This document shows positions 1 through 9,997 of a stretch of 64,000 bases of DNA, piece after piece; positions within the stretch are counted from its first letter, which is position 1, and each line of letters opens with the position of its first letter. The notes under the pieces are model-generated. The model saw only the letters and a program-made list of their open reading frames with translations, had not been told where the DNA came from and searched no databases. The stretch lies in the NCBI RefSeq assembly GCF_019393635.1, contig NC_057867.1, forward strand, positions 62,875,492 to 62,939,491, written 5' to 3'. The stretch is from Dromiciops gliroides (lineage: Eukaryota; Chordata; Mammalia; Microbiotheria; Microbiotheriidae). Both the position numbers and the translations under genes were made by a program.

Positions 1-59
1 CACTAATTGTTTGCCCTTGGACAAGTCCTTTCCCCTCCTCTAGGCCTCAGTTTCCATTT

Positions 60-230
60 CTGTACAATGTGGAAACACCAGGCTTGGAGCCAGAGACCAT
101 GGGTTCAAAGCCTGTGTCGGTTACTTACTATCTGTATGACCTTGGAAAAATCATTTCATCCTCTCTGGACCTCAATTCCCTCCTCCGTAAAATAAGGGGA
201 TTGGACTAGATGACTTCTGAGATCAATGAA
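60..230 (+). mobile_element. Ancient MIR/CORE-SINE-like repeat
   Basis: Diverged CORE-SINE pattern: a 'gagccagagacc...gttcaaa' head, then 'acttactatctgtatgaccttgg', a C/T-rich stretch and 'taaaataaggggattggactagatgac'. This is the usual MIR/THER order. No TSD is visible, which fits great age. Confidence 0.6.
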
Positions 231-509
231 ACATAAAGAGGATTCTTAACTCCTTAACCTGAGATCCAGTGACCACCAAAGGATAGATTTCAGGGGGTCT
301 GTAAACTCATATGGGAAAAACAACATCTTTATTTCAGGATGATTGGCTTCCTTTGGAGCTCTCTATATTTTATTTTCTGAATCTAAAACCATTATTCTGA
401 GAAGGGGCCCCAGGCTCCCCAGCACTGCCTGAGGACTAGGGGACACACAAAGATATTTGAGCCCCTTGAGTTACAAGATTTTCTCAGGTGCCATCCTTGT
501 GTGATTTTT

Positions 510-650
510 TTTTGGGGGGGGGGGCAATGAGGATTAAGTGACTTGCCCAGGGTCACACAGCTAGTGTCAAGTGTCTGAGGCCGGATTTGAACTCAGGTCC
601 TCCTGAATCCAGGGCTGGGGTTTTATTCACTGTGCCACCTAGTTGCCCCC
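510..650 (-). mobile_element. WSINE1-type CORE-SINE
   Basis: A near-full minus-strand copy begins with poly(T) and ends with the complement of the GGGGCAGCT head. The 13-bp TSD ttgtgtgattttt is at 497-509 and 651-663. Confidence 0.9.
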
Positions 651-680
651 TTGTGTGATTTTTAAAAAGCCAAGGAGGGG

Positions 681-830
681 GTGGGGCAGCCAGATGGCGC
701 AGTGGATAGAGCACCGGCCCTGGATTCAGGAGTACCTGAGTTCAAATCCGGCCTCAGACACTTAACACTTACTAGCTGTGTGACCCTGGGCAAGTCACTT
801 AACCCCAATTGCCTTACTAAAAAAAAAAAA
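681..830 (+). mobile_element. WSINE1-type CORE-SINE (first of a serial pair)
   Basis: Full-length copy with A box, B box (gagttcaaatcc), CORE and A-tail. The 13-bp TSD agccaaggagggg is at 668-680 and 831-843. The second copy of the target abuts the next SINE. Confidence 0.92.
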
Positions 831-843
831 AGCCAAGGAGGGG

Positions 844-990
844 CAGCTAGGTGGTACAGTGGATAAAGCACCAACCCTGGATTCAGGATTACCTGAGTTC
901 AAATCCGGCCTCAGACACTTGACACTTACTAGCTGTGTGACCCTGGGCAAGTCACTTAACCCCCATTGCCCACCCCACCCCCCAAAAAAA
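844..990 (+). mobile_element. WSINE1-type CORE-SINE (second of a serial pair)
   Basis: Full-length copy starting at the TSD of the preceding SINE. A third, diverged copy of the target (ggccaaagaaagggg) follows at 992-1006. An A-rich low-complexity stretch runs on to about 1042. Confidence 0.88.
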
Positions 991-1453
991 AGGCCAAAGA
1001 AAGGGGAAAAAAAGAGAGAAAAAAAAACAAAACAAAACAAAAGGTCAAGGAAAGGCTGTGCTTTGGGTCACTGCCTGGCCAGGAGTTACTTAGTTTAGGC
1101 TTAGTGAATACTAGAACAGGAGAGAGCTGGAGCTAAGACCAAATACATTGGGTGGCCTTCATTCAGCGTGGGTGTGCCACAGCTGCCTCTGCCCCATTGT
1201 TCAGTATTCAGTGTAAGCATTTAAGACTCAGAAATCAGCAAATGCTACAGATCAGGCCTGGGATTCTTGTTCTGTTGGTTGTCTAGACTTGAGAAAGCGA
1301 TGGAGAAAATATTAATATTGCAGACTAAGCTTTCCAGTGTGTCCTGTCAGCCCATCTCTGCCTTTATCCTTCTGAATTTGAGTGGTCTTCCATGAGAGGT
1401 TCCTCAATTAAAGAGAACTTTCTGGCCCTGGCCATTAAAAGAGGGATTAGCAG

Positions 1454-1576
1454 GGCATCTAGGTGGCATAGTGGACCATAGTGTCAGGAGGACCTAAATT
1501 CAAATCCACGCTCAGAGACTTACTAGCAATGTGACCCTGGGCAAGTCAATTAACCCTGATTGCCTTTAAAAAAAAG
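1454..1576 (+). mobile_element. Older WSINE1-type CORE-SINE
   Basis: Diverged copy lacking the 'acttgac' segment of the younger subfamilies. The TSD gagggattagcag is at 1441-1453 and 1577-1589. Confidence 0.88.
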
Positions 1577-1599
1577 GAGGGATTAGCAGGCAATAATAC

Positions 1600-1938
1600 T
1601 AGTTCCTAAAGCACAAGTCTGACCTTGTTACTTCCCTACTCATGAAGCTTCAGTGGCTCCCTATTACCTATAAGAAAAAACATAAACTCCACCTTCTAGT
1701 ATTTAAAGCCTGGCTCTGATTTATCTTTCTAGATTGATTTTTCATTTTCTCCCTCAAGCAGTCCATATTATAGCCATCTCCTACTTCTGTGGCTTTATTT
1801 ACAAAAGCTCTCTCCTATGCCTCTGCCTTTTGGAACTCCTAGTTCCCTTCTAGGCTCAACTCAAGTCCCACCTTCTCCAAAGTCCCTCCTCCCCTCCCAC
1901 ATTACTTTGTACATATTCTGTTTTTACTTAACTCTGTA
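1600..1938 (+). mobile_element. L2-like LINE 3' end
   Basis: Shows the L2 3' region order: 'aaagcacaagtctgacc', 'cagtggctccctatta', 'aagcctggctctga', then the 'cctatgcctctgcctttt' block and 'caactcaagtcccaccttctcc'. It is non-coding and old. Confidence 0.65.
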
Positions 1939-1939
1939 T

Positions 1940-2040
1940 ATGGGCAGTTAGGTGGCCCAGAGTCAGGAGGGCCTGAGTTCAAATGCAACCTCAGATACTT
2001 AGTAGTTGTGTAACCCCAATTGCCTCCAAAGAAAGAAGGA
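1940..2040 (+). mobile_element. Diverged WSINE1-type fragment
   Basis: A 'gggcagttaggtgg' head joins directly to 'cagagtcaggagggcctg', with the middle deleted, and ends at 'ccaattgcctcc' with an A/G tail. Confidence 0.75.
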
Positions 2041-2110
2041 AAGAAATAATAGCTTATAACTACAATATAAGAAAAAGAAATGGAAGGAATAAAAGAATTC
2101 TGGAGAGAAC

Positions 2111-2695
2111 TGTTATGGGGAGAATCGGTGGGGGGTTGCAGTAGGGTTTGGGGTAAGGGTCCTTGGGAATTCCTCTTTAAAGAATTACACCCTCTTGCAC
2201 ACAAATCCAGTAGAATAAGATAATAGTTTATTTAGGGGCTGGGGAAGGGAAACCCAGAGAGAAATCCTTGGACTTCTTCTCATGGGGAGAAGGCATAGCA
2301 CAGAGCGTGGCTCTGAGATACCTGCCTTCTTGAGCAGGAGACAGGCAGGTACTTTTATAGAGGACTGATGGGGGTGATCATCTGACTCTGGAAAGTTCCC
2401 TTATTGAGGGAGGACCATCCCCCACTGGTGGTGGCTAGGGGAATTGGGTGAGGGGTGGCTTCGGATCTCTCAAGCCGTCTCTCTCCTCCTTCAGCCACAA
2501 AGGCAGCAGCCACACCTAATCTTATCTCGCCAGGGGTGGGGGAGACTGGAATGAAGGGTGGTGGTCCTGGAGCTAGCTCTGTCCTGATCAGGTTCCGCTT
2601 ATCTCTTTAGGTGTGTCTGTCCTTTGGTTTAGTTTCTCAAGGAGAAGGTTCTTTGATGTACCCCAGAGAACTTCTGGGGTGCTAGGCCCCTAACA
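2111..2695 (-). mobile_element. Solo LTR of an endogenous retrovirus
   Basis: A 585-bp LTR-like unit read on the minus strand. It opens with TGTTAGGGGCC, closes with a matching ...CCCCATAACA, carries a TATAAAA box and has an AATAAA signal about 145 bp downstream, giving a U3-R-U5 order. The flanking 4 bp agree at three of four positions (gaac/gaag). No internal retroviral sequence adjoins it, so it looks like a recombined solo LTR. The family is not identified. It is a fossil of moderate age. Confidence 0.68.
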
Positions 2696-2764
2696 GAAGC
2701 ATCCATAGAGAGAATGAGTAGCCTTGTAGGTTAAAATACATGGTTGTTAAATATTTGTTGCTTC

Positions 2765-2875
2765 TTTTTTTGTTGTTTAGCAAAAATTAATTTTCTCACT
2801 TTCCTGCCTCCTCTCCCTTGACAAAAAAAAAGTAAAATAAGACCAATGTAACAAATAAAGATGGTCAAGCAACTC
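2765..2875 (-). mobile_element. Probable L1 3' UTR fragment
   Basis: T-rich start followed by 'ctcccttgacaaaaa...aacaaataaagatggtcaagc'. This resembles the minus-strand L1 3' UTR blocks at 18336 and 45586, which share the 'aacaaatatgcat.gtcaagc' motif. Confidence 0.4.
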
Positions 2876-3023
2876 ATTCACTCATTAATTCCTTCAGTGA
2901 ATATTGATTGTTTGATAATTACCCTCTGATAGGTATTATAGGAGACATAGATGAACATGCCCCAGTTCCTGAAAGTTATAGAAATAATCCAGGAACTCAA
3001 AGAGGTATGATAGAGGGTATTCT

Positions 3024-3093
3024 TTTTGTTTTTTTAGTGAGGCAATTGGGGTTAAGTGACTTGACCAGGGTCACACAGCTAGTAAGCGTTAAG
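3024..3093 (-). mobile_element. 5'-truncated WSINE1 fragment
   Basis: Only the 3' end of the SINE is present. It is framed by gatagagggtattct (3009-3023) and the near-identical gatagaggatattct (3094-3108), so truncation happened at insertion. Confidence 0.85.
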
Positions 3094-3202
3094 GATAGAG
3101 GATATTCTAAGATAAAAGCCACATAAGTTCCAGCTGTATGACCTTGAGCAAGCATCTTCCTTTCTGTATGTCTCAGTTTCCTTTTATAAAAAAATGAAAG
3201 TG

Positions 3203-3358
3203 GGGCAGCTAGGTGGCGCAGTGGATAAAGCACCAGCCTTGGATTCAGGAGGACCTGAGTTCAAATCTGGCCTCAGACACTTGACACTTACTAGCTGTGT
3301 GACCTTGGGCAAGTCACTTAACCCTCATTGTCCCACAAAAAAAATTTAAAAAATATTT
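3203..3358 (+). mobile_element. WSINE1-type CORE-SINE
   Basis: Full-length copy with an impure A-rich tail. The TSD aaaaaatgaaagtg is at 3189-3202 and 3359-3372. Confidence 0.9.
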
Positions 3359-3409
3359 AAAAAATGAAAGTGTTAGACAAGTGTCATCCTCTTTCGGTTT
3401 TGTTTTTGT

Positions 3410-3580
3410 TGTTTGTTTTGTTTTTGTTTTTGTTTTTTTGCTGGGCAATTGGGATTAAGTGGCTTGCCCAAGGTTACACAGCTAGTAAGTGTCAAGTGTC
3501 TGAGGCCAGATTTGAACACAGGTCCTCCTGAATCCAGGGCCGGTGCTCTATCCACTGCACCACCTAGCTGCCCCCCCCCC
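3410..3580 (-). mobile_element. WSINE1-type CORE-SINE
   Basis: Minus-strand copy with a long (GTTTTT)-like tail at 3403-3440. The head ends in a C run. Confidence 0.85.
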
Positions 3581-3631
3581 TTCCAGTTTTGACAGACCCA
3601 TGAAACCTTTGAATTCAAAATGGTAGATGAG

Positions 3632-3770
3632 AGGAACAGCTAGGTGGTGCAATAGATAGAGCACTGGACCTGGAGTCAGGAGGACCTGCATTCAAATCCA
3701 GTCTCAGATACTTACTAGCTGTGTGACCCTGGGTAAATCACTTAACTCCATTGTCTCCAAAAACCAAAAC
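3632..3770 (+). mobile_element. Older WSINE1-type CORE-SINE
   Basis: Copy of the 'ggacctggagtcaggagg' subfamily without 'acttgac'. The TSD aaaatggtagatgag is at 3617-3631 and 3771-3785. Confidence 0.9.
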
Positions 3771-3789
3771 AAAATGGTAGATGAGCACA

Positions 3790-4150
3790 GGTTGCTTCTG
3801 CAGTTACTTTGGCAGGGGGCAGAGATCAGAGAAAGCTGCAGTTGGTATTTTCCTTGTCTGAGCATCAAAGACTAGAAGCAGCCTTCAGCTCTAGAGTTTT
3901 TTCTGAGCCCAGAGAGTACAGGGGTCACAGCAAATTTCCCTGACTACACACACCTTTCTTCTGCTAGCCTAGGAGCTCTGAGTCTGGCTAGAGGGATGTG
4001 AGATGAAGAGCAGGGTGTGAGGGGACAGGAGAGTCTAAAACACAGGGCTATGGATGCTCACAAGTGGCAGAGACCACTTCTGATGGGGGGAGGTACAAAA
4101 AGTGGGGGGACAGGAAAGAGGATGTTTGAACTGGGCCTAGTGTTACTTGC
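3790..4150. other. Unassigned intergenic sequence
   Basis: G-rich, roughly unique-looking sequence with no ORF, repeat or site I recognise. Confidence 0.4.
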
Positions 4151-4300
4151 TAAATATCACTAATGAACATGGATGTAAAATTATGGAATAAAGTGTTAGC
4201 CTAGATACTATAACAATATAGTCAAAATATTACTCACTATGACCAGATTGAAATTATACCAGGAATGTTAGGGTGGCTGAACATTAGAAAAACTATAAAC

Positions 4301-4458
4301 AGGGGCAGCTAGGTGGCACAGTGGATAGAGCACCGGCCCTGGAGTCAGGAGGACCTGAGTTCAAATCCGGCCTCAGACACTTAACACTTACTAGCTGTGT
4401 GACCCTGGGCAAGTCACTTAACCCCAATTGCCTCACTAAAAACAAAAAACAAAACAAA
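4301..4458 (+). mobile_element. WSINE1-type CORE-SINE inside the old L1
   Basis: Full-length copy ending 'gcctcactaaaaac'. The TSD agaaaaactataaac is at 4286-4300 and 4459-4473. Confidence 0.92.
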
Positions 4459-4689
4459 AGAAAAACTATAAACATAAGAGAAATATTAATTATAAACATC
4501 AAAATCTAATGGTATCAATGGATGCATAAAGACTTAGAAAAATATAATTCTTGTTATGTTAAAACCCATGAAAAGCATAGGAATAAAAGAATTTTTCTAT
4601 ATCAAAAATATCAATCCGAAGTCAAGTTAGCATGATTTAGAACAGATAAACACTAGAAACTTTCTCAATAACACTGTCCACTGTTTCCT

Positions 4690-4900
4690 TTACAATTCAA
4701 TAGGGATGTTGACTGGCTATGTGATCAGTGGTGTAGGGAACTCCTGGATGAGGAAACTCCCTCTACCAATATAGGTCAGTACTTTCTATTCTTAGAGAAT
4801 TCCCAAGACTCAAGGTCCCAGAGCACTGAAAGGTTAAGTAATTTGCCCATGTTGCACAGCTGAGCTGAGGCACGATTTTCTGGCTCTGAAATCTTCCATC
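4690..4900. mobile_element. Ancient MIR-related repeat
   Basis: Contains 'ggaactcctggatgaggaaactccctctacc' followed by 'gaaaggttaagtaatttgccca.gttgcacagct', a MIR-related arrangement. A weaker relative occurs at 61300-61470. Confidence 0.45.
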
Positions 4901-5084
4901 TATCTTCTGCAACATTTTGCCTTTCATTTAAATATACAATTGATAAATAAATAAATTGATAAATGTCTAGAAGTGGTAGCCAAATCTCTAACACAAGGAA
5001 AAAGAAATTGAGGGAATAACCATAGGTAAAAAGAAAAGCAAAATTATAGATAGAAATTCCATTCATAATAACACTGTGGTTTTA

Positions 5085-5120
5085 TATATATGTATATATA
5101 TACATACATACACACACACC
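5085..5120. repeat. AT/AC simple repeat
   Basis: Interrupted (TA)n, (TACA)n and (CA)n low-complexity sequence. Confidence 0.8.
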
Positions 5121-5266
5121 CCTATTTGTGTCTAATGGTAACCATGGAGGGGGAGAGGAAGTTACATGATAACTTTATTATGTATATTTAAAAGGAAAAG
5201 CAAGTTGTACTTAATAGATTTGCAGTAGAATTTTTAAAAATTCTACTTTGTTATGAAAATTCTTGT

Positions 5267-5353
5267 TTTGGGGCAGCTAGCTGTGTGACCCTGGGCAAGT
5301 CACTTAACCCTCATTGCCCTGTCCAACAACAACAACAACAACAACAACAAAAA
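5267..5353 (+). mobile_element. WSINE1 copy with internal deletion and (CAA)n tail
   Basis: The head 'gggcagctag' runs straight into 'ctgtgtgaccctgggc', removing about 85 bases between two AGCTAG words. The tail is (CAA)n. The TSD gaaaattcttgt is at 5255-5266 and 5354-5365. Confidence 0.88.
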
Positions 5354-5365
5354 GAAAATTCTTGT

Positions 5366-5386
5366 CTAGGGGCAGCTAGGTGGATG
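5366..5386 (+). mobile_element. WSINE1 head fragment
   Basis: Only 'ggggcagctaggtgg' of a second SINE remains, directly after the TSD of the preceding copy. The rest is lost or replaced by GATA-like low-complexity sequence. Confidence 0.6.
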
Positions 5387-5820
5387 TGGAAGTGGTTGGG
5401 GATGTGGGTATAGAGATAGAGATAGATAGAGATGTAGATATGTGTGTAACTATATATATTTGTAACTATAAATCACTCTTTAAAGAAATAGAGGAAGACA
5501 AATTAGAGAGATATCCACAGTTTATGGTTGAACCATTCCAATACATTTAAAATGATAATGTTACCAAAATTAATTTATGGATTCAATGCTATACTAAACT
5601 ATTAAAGGGTTATTTTATAGAGCTAGACAAAATAATATCAAAATTAAATACAGCAACAAAAAGTTAAGAATTTCAAGAGAAATAATGAAATAGGAATGAA
5701 GGGGAAATGGCACTTCCACACTTTTAACTATATTATAAAACAATAATCATCAAAACCATTTGGGGAAAAAAAAACACTGGGTGCTTGTTAGCACTTTAAA
5801 AAATAAAACAGTGAAGTGCT

Positions 5821-5966
5821 GGGGCAGCTAGATGGCTCAGTGGATAAAGCACTGGCCCTGGATTCAGGAGGACCTGAGTTCAAATCCAGCCTCAGACACT
5901 TGACACTTACTAGCTGTGTGACCCCAGGCAAGTCACTTAACCCTCATTGCCCTGCAAAAAAAAAAA
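5821..5966 (+). mobile_element. WSINE1-type CORE-SINE
   Basis: Full-length copy of the 'acttgacacttactag ... ccctgcaaaaa' subfamily. The TSD is not certain. Confidence 0.9.
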
Positions 5967-6007
5967 ATGCAAATAAAATATACTGGATTACAAAAAAATA
6001 TAACAGT

Positions 6008-6165
6008 GGGGGCAGCTAGGTGGCACAGTGGATAAAGCAATGGCCCTGGATTCAGGAGGACCTGAGTTCAACTCGGGCCTCAGACACTACATAACTTACT
6101 AGCTGTGTGACCCTAGGCAAGTCACTTAACCCTCATTGTCCTGAAAAAAAGAAAAAGAAAAAAAA
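6008..6165 (+). mobile_element. WSINE1-type CORE-SINE
   Basis: Full-length copy with an A/G-rich tail, 40 bases downstream of the previous one and within the same old L1. Confidence 0.88.
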
Positions 6166-6425
6166 TCAATCAGTGGCACAGGCTAGACAAGAAAAAATCT
6201 TAACTTAAAAAATTTAAAACTTTAAAAAATGTTAACTTAGTGATCTAATATTCAATAATCTCCAAAATAATTTTTTCAAATCTCTGGGCTATCAAATATT
6301 TCTGACAAAAACTGATATAAAGATAACAGGGGATTGAGATAAATATGTGTCTTAAAAGCCATTCCCCCAAAGATAAGTGGTTAAAGAATACCAACAGTTT
6401 TCAAAAGAAGAAAGGTAAACTCTTA

Positions 6426-6467
6426 TTTTTTTTGTGGGGCAATGAGGGTTAAGTGACTTGCCCAGGG
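6426..6467 (-). mobile_element. Very short 5'-truncated WSINE1
   Basis: Only about 42 bases (poly-T plus the last 30 bases of the SINE) lie between the TSD copies aaactctta (6417-6425 and 6468-6476). Confidence 0.8.
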
Positions 6468-6769
6468 AAACTCTTAACAAGCATATAAAAAATGCTCTAA
6501 ATTACTAATAAGAGAAATGAAAATGAAAACTCTAAGATGGCACTTAATCCCCATCAAAGAAAAAAGGTAAACAGTGTTAGAGAAGCTGTGAGAAGATTGG
6601 CACCTAATTACACAGCAGGTGGACTTTGAATAAGGTTAAACTATTCTGGGAAATAATTTAGAACTATGCTAGAAAAGTTACTAAATTGTTCATCCTCTTT
6701 GACCTGAAAATACCACTAGTGGACTTCCATCTCAAGGAAGTCAATGACAAGAGGTGACCTTACCCACTG

Positions 6770-7270
6770 ATTATGTTTAAGTCATGTTGCTATCTACTGT
6801 AGCCATTAGTAAGTACTGTACTATACTCCCAAATTCCAGTGCATCTGTGATCTTCCCAATACGGGTACTCCCTCTAATAGAGTAGATTACAACCCATCAA
6901 CAGCCTGCCCATCCTGAATCTTGCCCATCTTTGGCCATAAATTCACAACAGGAGGTCAATTTGGTGTGCTGTGTGGTCTGTTTCTTTTGCCAACTATTAT
7001 CTACAATCAAATCCTAGCACATTAGAACAATTTAGATAGTCCCTTGGGGGTTTGTTGTATGGAGAAATGACCTGCTCACTTTTTCCTCCTTGTTGACTGT
7101 TTCTCCATAGGGCAAGTTACTTCCCCTCTCTGAGCCTCCATTTCCCCCTCTATAGAGACAACCCTCCTCACCCCAACTACTTCATAAGGTTGCTAAAAGA
7201 TCAAATGAGAGTGCTGTAGTACTTGATAGACTATGAAATGTTCTCACATCTGTGGGACATATTGGGAGCA
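6770..7270. other. Unassigned intergenic sequence
   Basis: No ORF or repeat family recognised, apart from a MIR-like tail ('ctctctgagcctccatttcccc') near 7120-7220. Confidence 0.4.
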
Positions 7271-7274
7271 GATA

Positions 7275-7480
7275 CGGGAGGAACTCATAAAATCATACAT
7301 AGATTTCTAGTTGGAATGGCCCTTCAGGGTCACCAGTTCAGCCCACTCATTTTAAAGAGGAGAAAATGGAAGTCCAAAGAGTTAAGTAATTTTCCCAAAG
7401 ACCTGCTGGTAGCAGATTGGAGAGCTGGTATCTCTCACTCCAAACCCAGCACTCTTTCCAGACATCCTAAGGCCTTTATT
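7275..7480 (-). mobile_element. Ancient MIR-like repeat
   Basis: The minus-strand MIR pattern: 'ctagttggaatggccc', 'ctcattttaaagaggagaaaatgga', 'agttaagtaattttccc' and 'ccagcactctttccag'. Confidence 0.6.
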
Positions 7481-7489
7481 TTATCCTTC

Positions 7490-8010
7490 ACCATGAAAAC
7501 CAGGATCCTTTGAAATACCCTAATCCTAAATTAGGACTGAAACCAGGAGACAACAGAAAGCCTCTCCTTTTACCTGGTGCAGATCTGTTAATTCCTTTCC
7601 ATAGCAAGTCCTTTGCTAGAAGGCTGAGAATCCCAGCATTTTTCCCCCATAAATACAATAAAAGCTCATTAATTGGCATTCCACTCGCTTGAAATTTGTT
7701 GAAAAATTCCCCAGGGATCAGGCGGAAGTCTACCTTTGTAGAGTAAAACCCTTCTTCAGAGATGCTGCAAACTAATAATGTAATAGACAGTATTGCAAGG
7801 GGAATGTTTAAATTGTATAGAACTATGGCTTCAACTACTTTACTATCATCTGTATATGGACTGAAGGACCTTTTACAAATTACTCTTGCCCATCAAAGGC
7901 AAGCCCCTTACAGGCCTCTACAGGGAAAGGTTTTATTAGTCACCAGATAGCATTCCATCTAATGAATCAGAAGCTTTTAGATACTCTGAAGTGAAGCTTA
8001 AGAAGTATTC
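7490..8010. other. Unassigned sequence, possibly an old transposon remnant
   Basis: AT-rich sequence with no recognisable coding potential or SINE. A 'taaatacaataaaagctcattaattggca' stretch near 7650 has an old-transposon look, but I cannot place it. Confidence 0.3.
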
Positions 8011-8015
8011 AATTT

Positions 8016-8160
8016 GGGGGGCGGCTAGGTGGTGCAGTGGATAAAGCGCTGGCCCTGGATTCAGGAGGACCTGAGTTTAAATCTGGCCTCAGACACTTGA
8101 CACTTACTAGCTGTGTGACCCTGGGAAAGTCACTTAACCCCCATTGCCCTGCAAAAAAAA
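8016..8160 (+). mobile_element. WSINE1-type CORE-SINE
   Basis: Full-length copy. The flanks agtattcaatttg and atattcaacttg look like a diverged TSD. Confidence 0.88.
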
Positions 8161-8162
8161 AT

Positions 8163-8335
8163 ATTCAACTTGAAATCTGGTGAGTGGGGTTTAAATCCCG
8201 ACTCTGACACTTACTACCCCGGTGATGCTAAGCAAATCACATAAATTCTCTGAGTTAGTTCCTCATTTCTAAAATGGGGATAATCCTGGCAAGATCTACC
8301 AGGCAAATGATGAAAGCACTTTGCAAACACAAAGG
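8163..8335 (+). mobile_element. Ancient MIR-like repeat
   Basis: MIR order: 'tttaaatcccgactctgacacttact', 'aagcaaatcacataaattctctg', 'tcatttctaaaatggggataat', 'gaaagcactttgcaaa'. Confidence 0.65.
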
Positions 8336-8401
8336 CCTTATAGAAATGTGAGGGATCAGGGGAGGGAATATATTCACTTTTCTTTTAAAAAAAAAAATCC
8401 C

Positions 8402-8585
8402 TGGAGGCAGCTGCGGGGGGGGGGGGGGGGGGCGGGGGCAGGGCAGCTAGGTGGCACAGTGGATAAAGCAACAGCCCTGGATTCAGGAAGACCTGAGTTC
8501 AAATTCGGCTTCAGGCACTTGACATTTACTAGCTGTGTGACACTGGGCAAGTCACTTAACCCTCATTGCCCCACCCCACCCGTCC
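8402..8585 (+). mobile_element. WSINE1-type CORE-SINE with G-run at its 5' end
   Basis: The SINE body begins near 8442 and is preceded by 'ggcagctgc' and a run of about 18 G. The flanking aaaaaaatccc (8391-8401 and 8586-8596) implies the G-run came in with the insertion or expanded afterwards. Confidence 0.8.
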
Positions 8586-8931
8586 AAAAAAATCCCAATT
8601 TCATGCTTGCTACTGACTTCATTTGCATGCTGTGTCCATTTGGTGAGGTTTGTTTTGATTTGTGGAAATACAAGTACATTGACATTTGCATATAGGCCCA
8701 GATACTTTTAATGAAGACATAAGGTCTTAACAAGAACAAAGGCAGCCTCATTCTGACAATAGCCTTGGCAACAATTGCAAACTGGCTGAGTTTCTACCCT
8801 ACTGCAATAGCTAACTGCTTTCTGGGCATCTGGGCATCCGGGCATCTGACCTGGAGGGCCCTTAAAACCAGCATATCCAAAACCAAACTCATCTTTTCCC
8901 CCTAAACTCAGCTCCTCCTAACTTTCCTATT

Positions 8932-9061
8932 TGGGGGGGCGGGGCAAGGCAATGAGAGTTAAATGACTTGCCCAGAGTCACACAGCTAGTAAGTGTCAAG
9001 TGTCTGAGGCCGGATTTCAACTCAGGATCTCTCAGGGTCCACTGTGCCACCTAGCTGCCCA
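8932..9061 (-). mobile_element. WSINE1-type CORE-SINE in the L2
   Basis: Minus-strand copy with a short internal deletion near the head. The TSD taactttcctatt is at 8919-8931 and 9062-9074. Confidence 0.9.
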
Positions 9062-9363
9062 TAACTTTCCTATTATTGTCTGGGCCACCACCATCTCTCC
9101 AGTCATTTAGGGGACAACCTAGGACAGAGCTTGGCCTCTCCACTTTCACTTCCCCCATCCCCATATCCAATAAGTTGCCAGATTGTATTGATTCTAGCTC
9201 AATATCTCACCTCAGTCCCCATTTCCACCCCCTTGTCACAACAACCCAAGTTCGGGTCCTCCTCACCTCTTGTCTGGACTATCTAGCTTCCTAAGTGATC
9301 TCCATGCTTCCAGTCTCTCCTTTCTCTAACCCATCTTCCTCACAGATACCAAAGTCATTTTCC

Positions 9364-9821
9364 TTTTTTTTTTTTTAGAGAGAAAGGATAAAATTTTAAT
9401 TTAATTTAACTCAAAAATAAAAATGTCATGCAGAAAACTTAAGATTCCATCCCTGATTTGTATTTCCTAGAAACCTCTTAATTTCCTATTAAAAATTCCC
9501 GGGGCAGCTAGGTGGTGCAGTGGATAGAGCACTGGCCCTGTAGTTCAAATCCGACCTCAGACACTTAACACTTACTAGCTGTGTGACCCTAGGCAAGTCA
9601 CTTAACCCCAATTGCCTCACCAAAAAAAAAAAAATTCTCGCTCTTCCAGCAATAACTTTCAAATATTACAATGTTCACAATAACCTGAATAAAGGAAATG
9701 AACTCCTAAATAGAAGCTCCATCCTTCATCTTTCAGTCATGTATAAGTTATTTGTTCTTTCTGGATATTTCCCTTTCTTACAATCATACAGGTGGAATCT
9801 GGCTTAAATCAGTCCCAAAAA
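9364..9821 (-). mobile_element. Poly(T)-led insertion, probable retrocopy of unknown source
   Basis: About 460 bases interrupt the L2 exactly between 'gtcattttcct' and 'aaagcacag'. They start with a T13 run (a poly(A) tail on the minus strand) and end at 'gatattcct', a loose TSD match. The content, apart from a nested WSINE1, matches no repeat I know. A minus-strand processed 3' UTR copy is the simplest reading. Confidence 0.45.
9500..9632 (+). mobile_element. WSINE1-type CORE-SINE with small internal deletion
   Basis: Copy missing the 'gattcaggaggacctg' segment between 'ggccctg' and 'tagttcaaat'. It ends in an A13 tail. Confidence 0.9.
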
Positions 9822-9997
9822 GATATTCCTAAAGCACAGCTCTTACCAAACCACACCAATGCTCAGGAAGCTTCCTTACCACCCTGTTGCCTCTAGAATA
9901 AAATGAAAACTACTCTGTTTGCCTTTTAAAGACCTTCACAGTCTGGCTCCAATCTATGTTTCCAGTTCGATTCCATATTTTTAAAAAGTAATATTCC

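Larger units (their letters stand above)
4150..6760 (+). mobile_element. Old, degraded L1 (ORF2 region)
   Basis: Scattered but collinear matches to L1 ORF2. 'ggattcaatgctatactaaa' and 'gaaatggcacttccacactt' at 5579-5730 match the segment upstream of the C-terminus. 'aaaatgctctaaattacta' and 'gagaagctgtgagaag' at 6488-6595 match the C-terminal region that is intact at 24.5 kb. Several WSINE1 copies interrupt it. It is full of stops and clearly inactive. Confidence 0.7.
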
